A stretch of DNA of 64,000 bases from Pseudolabrys sp. (GTDB taxonomy: Bacteria; Pseudomonadota; Alphaproteobacteria; Rhizobiales; Xanthobacteraceae). Where the stretch lies: the NCBI GenBank assembly GCA_026125895.1, contig JAHCKG010000001.1, positions 372,001 through 436,000 of the forward strand. Reading direction: 5' to 3'. Positions 59,217-64,000 of the stretch are shown here, piece after piece; position 1 is the first letter of the stretch, and each line of letters begins with the position of its first letter. The notes beneath the pieces were generated by a model. That model made no database searches and was not told where the DNA came from. It saw only the letters and a list, made by a program, of their open reading frames with translations. A program made the position numbers and the translations under genes.

Positions 59217-59660
59217 CTAACGCTTTCTTCTCCCCTCCCTCTTGTGGGGAGGGGTCGGGGGTGGGGGTAGCAGCGATACTGCGTTGAGAATGGCTTCCAG
59301 AACGCCATCGATATTCGTCAGCACATCGTTGTTCCAGAAGCGCAAGACACGATAGCCATCCGCTTCGAGCCGCCGCGTTCTAGCTAAATCGTTCATCCGA
59401 TCGACATGCTGACTACCGTCAATTTCGACAATCAGCTTCAGCCTGTGGCTGGCAAAGTCCGCGATCTAAGGCCCGATGCGAACCTGACGCCGGAAATGTG
59501 TGGCTCGAAGTTCGAGCCGATGGCGCAAATGCCACCACAGCTTCCGCTCGGCGTCCGTCGGGGCGGCCCGCATGGAGCGCGCAAAATCGCGCTGAGGCGG
59601 CGATTTCGTTCGATCAACGGTCGCCCAGATTCGATCCCCGTCTCTCCGGCGGCCCACCAT
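59217..59660 (-). pseudogene. DUF559 endonuclease-like gene with an internal stop
   Basis: DUF559 proteins are small, related to very-short-patch-repair endonucleases (PD-(D/E)XK-like). Frame: RDFARSMRAAPTDAERKLWW, RATHFRRQVRIGP, then TAG (59468-59466), then IADFASHRLKLIVEIDGSQH and WNNDVLTNIDGVLEAIL to a stop at 59217. The TAG stands where the family has a Tyr (GPYIADF-like), so one base change (TAC/TAT to TAG) explains it. Both sides are otherwise intact and in the same frame. The catalytic-type residues (IVEIDG, QH) lie after the stop. Palindromic repeats flank it in inverted orientation at 59229-59268 and 59666-59704. Confidence 0.85.
59229..59268. repeat. Left inverted repeat at the DUF559 pseudogene
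   Basis: A 40-bp element with hairpin TCCCCTCCCTCTTGTGGGGAGGGG and tail TCGGGGGTGGGGGT. Its reverse complement matches 59666-59704 with about three mismatches. It is read through by the 3' end of the pseudogene (PPPPTPPHKREG). Confidence 0.85.
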
Positions 59661-59665
59661 CTGGG

Positions 59666-59704
59666 ACCCCCACCCCTAACCCCTCCCCACAAGGGGGAGG
59701 GGAA
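59666..59704. repeat. Right inverted repeat at the DUF559 pseudogene
   Basis: ACCCCCACCCCTAACCCC followed by hairpin CCCCTCCCCACAAGGGGGAGGGG. Inverted copy of 59229-59268, 6 bases upstream of the first Met of the pseudogene. Confidence 0.85.
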
Positions 59705-59788
59705 CAGACTTTCCCTTTGGTCCCGGCCTTGACCCCATGACGCGCTGTCCTATCAGTGTAGTTCCTGCTTCAACTCGAGGAAAAGCCC

Positions 59789-60568
59789 ATGGATCTTGGA
59801 ATCGCCGGCCGCAAGGCCATCGTCTGTGCATCGAGCCGCGGGCTCGGCAAGGCCTGCGCCTTTTCGCTGGCGGAGGCCGGCGTCGAAGTGGTGATCAACG
59901 GCCGCGACGCCAAGACCGTCGAGGCGACCGCCGCCGAGATCGCCAAGGCGACCGGCACGAAGACCATCCCCGTCGTCGCCGATGTCGGCACGCCCGAGGG
60001 CCAGAAGGCGCTGTTCGCCGCCTGCGCGGAGCCCGACATCCTGGTGAACAACAATGGCGGCCCGCCGCCGCGCAACTTCCGCGAACTGACGCGCGAGATG
60101 ATGCTGGACGGCGTCGTCGCCAACATGGTGGTCGCCGTCGAGCTGATCCAGAAGGTCATCGATCCGATGGCGGCGCGCGGCTTCGGCCGCATCGTCAACA
60201 TCACCTCGAGCTCGGTGAAGGCGCCGCTCGCCGGCCTCGATCTGTCGTCGGGCGCCCGCGCCGGCCTCACCGCCTTCATGGCCGGCGTCGCCCGCACCGT
60301 CGCCGACAAGAACGTCACCATCAACTCGATCATGCCCGGCGCCTTCGACACCGACCGGCTCAAGAGCGTGCTGACCAAGTCGTCGGCGGCGAGCGGCAAG
60401 TCGTTCGACGAAGCGGCGCAGGCGCGCATCAACACCATTCCGGCGCGCCGCTTCGGCCAGCCGGAGGAATTCGGCGCCGCCTGCGCCTTCCTGTGCTCGG
60501 CGCATGCCGGCTACATCACCGGGCAGAACCTGCTGATGGACGGCGGCACCATCCCGACCGCGTTTTAA
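59789..60568 (+). CDS. SDR-family protein with altered active site (BKR-like)
   Basis: A 259-residue short-chain dehydrogenase/reductase. The cofactor motif is CASSRGLGKACAFSLAEAG (13-31), NNNGGPPP replaces the usual NNAG, and catalytic Ser is in VNITSSSV. But where classical members have YxxxK, this protein has S153-S-G-A-R157 (LSSGARAGL): Tyr to Ser and Lys to Arg. The C-terminal NxxxPGAFDTDRL and ITGQNLLMDGG are normal. This pattern is known in a subgroup of FabG-like SDRs of unknown activity. Single gene with a shared terminator after it. Confidence 0.88.
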   Translation: MDLGIAGRKAIVCASSRGLGKACAFSLAEAGVEVVINGRDAKTVEATAAEIAKATGTKTIPVVADVGTPEGQKALFAACAEPDILVNNNGGPPPRNFRELTREMMLDGVVANMVVAVELIQKVIDPMAARGFGRIVNITSSSVKAPLAGLDLSSGARAGLTAFMAGVARTVADKNVTINSIMPGAFDTDRLKSVLTKSSAASGKSFDEAAQARINTIPARRFGQPEEFGAACAFLCSAHAGYITGQNLLMDGGTIPTAF

Positions 60569-60592
60569 GGTCTTCCGGCTCGCACTTAAGCA

Positions 60593-60620
60593 AAAAGGCC
60601 GGCATCGCTGCCGGCCTTTT
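60593..60620. terminator. Bidirectional terminator between the SDR and FadL genes
   Basis: AAAAGGCCGGCA (60593-60604) and TGCCGGCCTTTT (60609-60620), 12-bp perfect stem, loop TCGC. A and T tails serve both directions. Confidence 0.92.
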
Positions 60621-60641
60621 CTTATGCGCGCGATACCGCGC

Positions 60642-62006
60642 TTACTTCGTATAGACCTGCCGCACCGGCGTCGCCGGATCGTCGAAGCGATAGCGGATGC
60701 CGAGCGACACGATGTCGACATGCGCGTCGATCGAACCGGAATACGACACCGTCGTGCTCGACGACGGGTTGCCGGTGCCCGGCCCGAGCGCCACCGAGGT
60801 GTCCTTGACGAAGATGTGCGTGTAGGCCGCATCGAGCGACAGCTTCGGCGTCAGCTTGTAGGTCAGGCCGGCCGACAGCCAGAAGCGGTCGTTGTCCGGC
60901 AAGCGCGGCGTGCGCACCTGATCGACGATCGGGCTCTTCTCGAAGGCGATGCCCGAGCGCAAGGTCAGCCGCTCGTTCCAGTCGTACTCGGCGCCGAGCG
61001 AATAGAAGTAGCCGTCCTTGTATTCGAACGGGATCGTCACGGCGTTGCCGACGACCGTCGCCGGCGCGCCGGTCGAGGCGAGCGTGACCGCCGAAGTGCC
61101 GATGCGGCTCCAGTTCGACCATTCGAAGCCGGCGAGCAAGGTCCACTGCTTCGACAGGCGCTGGCGCAGACCGACGGTGACGCTGTCGGGCAGATGCAAG
61201 GTGGTTTCGACCGCGCCGGTGTTCGAGAACGGGGCGGCGAAGATGCCGCCGGCCGGCAGCGTCAGCGTGCCGTCGGCCTTCTGGTTGATCGCCGAGCGAT
61301 AGCCGATGCCGATCGTGGTGGTCGGCGTCGGCGTCAAGGTCACGCCGGCGACGAAACCGTAGCCCCAGCCGTTGAGCTGGAGGTTGGAGGTATTGGTCAG
61401 CGACGCCAGGCCAGTGACGCCGGCATTGTTGACCGGCAGACCGCTGGTGAACCCGGCGGTGGCGTATTGGATCTGCACGCCGGCGCCGAAGCTGATCCAG
61501 TTGTTCAGCTCGAAAGCGACAGTCGGCGTGAAGTTGTAGGTCCGCAGGAAGGTGTTTTCCGCGTAGGTGCGGCCCGCCCAGCGGTCCGGGAAGCTGACGC
61601 TCAGACCGAACGGCGAGTTGATCGACATGCCGAGCCAGAGGCGCTCGGTCGCCTGCCAGGAGAAGTAGCCGGCCGGGACGACCGCGTCGTCGCCCGAATC
61701 GCCGGCCGCGCCGAACGCGGCGAAGGTGCTGGTGGCATTCGGCGAGTGCGACGCATAGGGCATGATGCCGGTGAAGATCTGCTCGAATTGCAGACCCTTC
61801 TGCTGCGTCATCGTCGCCGGGTTCCAGAACATCGACGACAGCGCGCCGCCGGCGGCGATGCCGGCAAACGAGGCGCCCTGCCCGTAGGCGCTCTGCTCAC
61901 GCAGCGCGAAACCACCGGCATTGGCCGCGGCGGTCGCCGCCATCAACAGGCCGACGCTGGCGCCGCTCAGCAGTAGTGCTCTGATCCGACCCTTGACCCT
62001 GGTCAT
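60642..62006 (-). CDS. OmpP1/FadL/TodX family outer membrane transporter
   Basis: A 454-residue outer-membrane beta-barrel for uptake of hydrophobic compounds such as fatty acids or aromatics. Signal peptide (1-29, cut near ANA-GG) is followed by the family N-terminus GGFALREQSAYGQGASFAGIAAGG and the NPA motif FWNPATM. The barrel strands continue to the end, VSLGIRYRF, with a further 13-residue tail (DDPATPVRQVYTK). ATG 62006 has ribosome site GGGGGA; 35 upstream codons are open but not signal-like. It stands alone. Confidence 0.93.
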   Translation of the reverse strand: MTRVKGRIRALLLSGASVGLLMAATAAANAGGFALREQSAYGQGASFAGIAAGGALSSMFWNPATMTQQKGLQFEQIFTGIMPYASHSPNATSTFAAFGAAGDSGDDAVVPAGYFSWQATERLWLGMSINSPFGLSVSFPDRWAGRTYAENTFLRTYNFTPTVAFELNNWISFGAGVQIQYATAGFTSGLPVNNAGVTGLASLTNTSNLQLNGWGYGFVAGVTLTPTPTTTIGIGYRSAINQKADGTLTLPAGGIFAAPFSNTGAVETTLHLPDSVTVGLRQRLSKQWTLLAGFEWSNWSRIGTSAVTLASTGAPATVVGNAVTIPFEYKDGYFYSLGAEYDWNERLTLRSGIAFEKSPIVDQVRTPRLPDNDRFWLSAGLTYKLTPKLSLDAAYTHIFVKDTSVALGPGTGNPSSSTTVSYSGSIDAHVDIVSLGIRYRFDDPATPVRQVYTK

Positions 62007-62269
62007 TCGCCGTCCCCCGTCCATGCGCGCCTGTTTGGTGGCGCTTTCGTGAGCAACATCGTGACGAGACTCGGAATGACTGGCAACGCGTTCGTGGCGC
62101 GGCGACCACATCTACAACGCTTTCCCGCCACATAATTCGCCGCTGTGACTTGGCCGCCACAGCCGATGGAACTCGGCGATAACCGGGCGCTGTCGCCCAT
62201 TACAAAGGAAACATTGGAGAAGCCGCGCGCCGATCGGCGCTGCTGCGCCGCAGCAATTCGGCCGGCGTG

Positions 62270-63163
62270 TCAGCGTTTTCTGAACGGCCAGGCGAGCTGC
62301 TGGAGGAAGCCCGGGGGCATCTCTTCCTGGATGCCGATATCGACCGGCGGGCGATAATCGCGGGCGTTGTAGAACGTACCGAACACGTGGTCCCACAGCA
62401 TGATGTTCTCGGAGTAGTTCTTGTTGCCCTCGCGCAGGTCCTTGCTGTGGTGCCAGCGGTGCAGCTCCGGCGTATTGAACCACCACGACAGCGGCCCGAA
62501 CTTCATGTCGACGTTGCAATGCGTGAGCATGCCGACGAAGGCGGTGATGGCGGAGAGCCAGATCAGCACTTCCATCGGCGCCCCTAACGCCAGCAGGATC
62601 GCCATGCCGATGGCGATGCTCTTGAAGCTGTCGACGAAATGGAAGCGCCCGGTGTTGACGATCCAGAGCCGCGTCACGCTGTGATGCACGGCGTGGAAGC
62701 GCCACAGCCACGGCCATTCATGCGCGATGCGGTGCGCCCAATAGAGACCGAACTCGGCGGCGGCGATGGCGAGGCAGACCTGAATCCACATCGGCCAGCT
62801 GCGCGGCCAGAGGCCATAGCCCGGCTCGGCCGCCGGCGTCACATAGGTCGAGATGCCGATGACGGCAGAGAAGATGACCGCCGCCTGCACCACGCCCTTG
62901 CTCGTCAGCGTGTGGGCGATGTTGGCGAAGGTCTGGCCGTCATTCTCGTTCCACACGCGCTCGTGCGGCATCACCTGCTCCAGCGCGTAGAGGCACAGCG
63001 CCAGAATGAGATAGGCGATGTTGAAGAACAGCGCCGGCATGTCCACCGAGAAGCCGTAGGCCATGATGGCGGTGCAGATCGCCAAAAGGCCCGGCCAGGC
63101 GAGCCAGGCAATAGCGGTGCGGACGGGGCTGGTCGGCGCGGCGGGAAGGATCGAGTCGGACAT
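62270..63163 (-). CDS. Sterol desaturase/fatty acid hydroxylase family protein
   Basis: A 297-residue membrane-bound di-iron enzyme. The three His boxes are present: HRIAH (about 145), HAVHHS (about 158) and HRWHHS (about 236). About five transmembrane helices surround them. The family includes sterol C5 desaturases, carotenoid hydroxylases and bacterial enzymes that hydroxylate ornithine lipids or hopanoid-like lipids; the substrate here is open. ATG 63163 starts MSDSILPAAPTS. Single gene; the 263-bp upstream gap to fadL holds no gene. Confidence 0.88.
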   Translation of the reverse strand: MSDSILPAAPTSPVRTAIAWLAWPGLLAICTAIMAYGFSVDMPALFFNIAYLILALCLYALEQVMPHERVWNENDGQTFANIAHTLTSKGVVQAAVIFSAVIGISTYVTPAAEPGYGLWPRSWPMWIQVCLAIAAAEFGLYWAHRIAHEWPWLWRFHAVHHSVTRLWIVNTGRFHFVDSFKSIAIGMAILLALGAPMEVLIWLSAITAFVGMLTHCNVDMKFGPLSWWFNTPELHRWHHSKDLREGNKNYSENIMLWDHVFGTFYNARDYRPPVDIGIQEEMPPGFLQQLAWPFRKR

Positions 63164-63233
63164 GGCGGGAATTTAGTGCGCGGCTCTTGGCAGCGCCAGA
63201 CTGTTCAGACTCCGCGGCGCCAAGACATATCCG

Positions 63234-63776
63234 TCAAGCCGCCGCGGCTAGCTTGGCTTCATATTCTTTGGCGCGTTGCTGCAGATCCCTGGACAGGTCG
63301 GTAGCCCCTCGGCCGATTGCTTCATTCGCGAACCGCACGATCTCGGCCTCGATGGCGACTTGCTTTTCGATCTTCTGATTTTCGAACATCCATCGAGCGA
63401 CTTCGGCCCAATCCCAGAGCGGGCTCCCCGAAGTCACCCGGGCGACCGGAGCAGGAAAATCCTTGCCTCGATCACCCTTGTGGTAGTGGGTCATTGCGCC
63501 GCGGGTCAAACCTGTTCGCGCCGATATCTCGGACAGGCTGACAAGAGGGTCTGGTTCGACGCGATCGACTTTCGCGCCGGCCCTGCTGACGGCTTGCACG
63601 GCGCTTGAAATCGCAGCCTCCAGCGAGTCGGCGCCACGCGTGAAATCAACGATTGTGTGTCCCTTCTGAAATGACACTGTCGCGTCGTCACATCCCGCAT
63701 CGAAAAAACGGGCTTCAAAATCGTCCGCCTGAGGATCAAGTCCGGAAGCGACGATACTGAATTCAAACTTCTTCAT
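63234..63776 (-). CDS. DNA-binding protein with MerR-like helix-turn-helix, second gene of a two-gene module
   Basis: A 180-residue protein. The N-terminal half (MKKFEFSIVASGLDPQADDFEARFFDAGCDDATVSFQKGHTIVDFTRGADSLEAAISSAV) is a small alpha/beta domain found in phage- and plasmid-linked DNA-binding proteins. The middle (SLSEISARTGLTRGAMTHYHKG, FPAPVARV, WDWAEVARWMFE) is a MerR/AlpA-like winged helix. The C-terminus is helical. ATG 63776 lies inside the 3' end of the upstream gene (14-base overlap), so translation is coupled. This pairing with a small basic RHPKKEVE protein looks like a toxin-antitoxin-type or mobile module, inferred from layout. Confidence 0.7.
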   Translation of the reverse strand: MKKFEFSIVASGLDPQADDFEARFFDAGCDDATVSFQKGHTIVDFTRGADSLEAAISSAVQAVSRAGAKVDRVEPDPLVSLSEISARTGLTRGAMTHYHKGDRGKDFPAPVARVTSGSPLWDWAEVARWMFENQKIEKQVAIEAEIVRFANEAIGRGATDLSRDLQQRAKEYEAKLAAAA

Positions 63777-64000
63777 CGGATGCCTTCGGATTTTGATGCG
63801 GGCAGCGATCCACGGCTCGCTTGATGTTCTTGGCATGATCGCCGGCGTCTCGCGGCGTGCTGAAAACTCCGACCTGTCAACCGTCGCGATCGGCGTGAGG
63901 ACAATAAAGTCGACCCCAATGACCCTGCTTCTGCCAACGCCAGTTCCTGGATTCAGCGTATGCGACGGCCTCTTCGACCTCTTTTTTGGGATGACGAGGC
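63763..64000 (-). pseudogene. Small basic protein gene, first gene of the module, with in-frame TGA
   Basis: The frame enters from the right window edge: RHPKKEVEEAVAYAESRNWRW, QGHWGRLYCPHADRDG, then TGA (63879-63877), then QVGVFSTPRDAGDHAKNIKR and AVDRCPH to a stop at 63763. The sequence after the TGA continues a conserved-looking protein (family members have a Cys at this point, as far as I recall), so a TGC to TGA change is likely. It may be a recent inactivation or a sequencing error. Its 3' end overlaps the helix-turn-helix gene by 14 bases. The 5' end is outside the window. Confidence 0.6.

Overview
The window is GC-rich with dense, mostly oriented coding. It looks like a chromosomal segment of an alphaproteobacterium of the order Hyphomicrobiales (Rhizobiales), probably near Xanthobacteraceae/Nitrobacteraceae (Bradyrhizobium-, Rhodopseudomonas- or Pseudolabrys-like). 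The grounds are the FliX/FlbT/FlaF flagellar regulators, a Rhizobiales-type polar growth ring protein, a BA14K-like protein, a PmtA-type lipid methyltransferase and dispersed palindromic repeats of the kind common in that group. I saw no rRNA, tRNA, CRISPR array, integrase, transposase or prophage genes.

Region 1 (1-16.3 kb) is a flagellar cluster: flgA (cut by the window edge), flgH, then a short accessory stretch (2OG-Fe oxygenase, small secreted protein, cold-shock protein, BA14K-like protein, dksA), then fliX facing flgI-flgJ/cheL-flgN-like, a large flagellin, flbT-flaF, and a converging flgE-flgK-flgL operon. Two sigma54-type promoters (before flgI and flgE) each have upstream 17-bp dyads of the same design, which suggests a Caulobacter-like FliX/FlbD/sigma54 hierarchy.

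Region 2 (16.3-32 kb) is mixed: msrB, a MoxR ATPase, a ligA-ligB-ligC block for protocatechuate 4,5-cleavage, a lipoprotein, a DadA-like oxidase, sixA, two paralogous coiled-coil proteins 2.8 kb apart, a PRC-barrel protein, a possibly leaderless small membrane protein, a methyltransferase, chaB and hemN. Region 3 (32-42 kb) holds a CoxE-like VWA protein, a TonB-dependent siderophore receptor, a BioF2-like acetyltransferase, two tandem paralogous multipass membrane proteins of unknown function, a FAD monooxygenase and a ferredoxin.

Region 4 (42-51 kb) concerns the envelope and cell pole: an Hpt protein diverges from a 1466-residue GPR/RgsE-like polar growth protein, with a CtrA-type box in the shared region; next comes an mlaE-mlaF-mlaD lipid transport operon. 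Its 3' end, terminator and a palindromic repeat are duplicated in tandem (period 187 bp). Region 5 (51-64 kb) has a dipeptide epimerase, a periplasmic ClpP-like protein, an MFS transporter, a Pro/Ala-rich protein, a threonine dehydratase-like enzyme, a glycosyltransferase/LpxH-like/PmtA lipid block, a DUF559 pseudogene between inverted palindromic repeats, an SDR lacking its catalytic residues, a FadL porin, a sterol-desaturase-family protein and, at the edge, a two-gene system whose first gene carries an in-frame stop.
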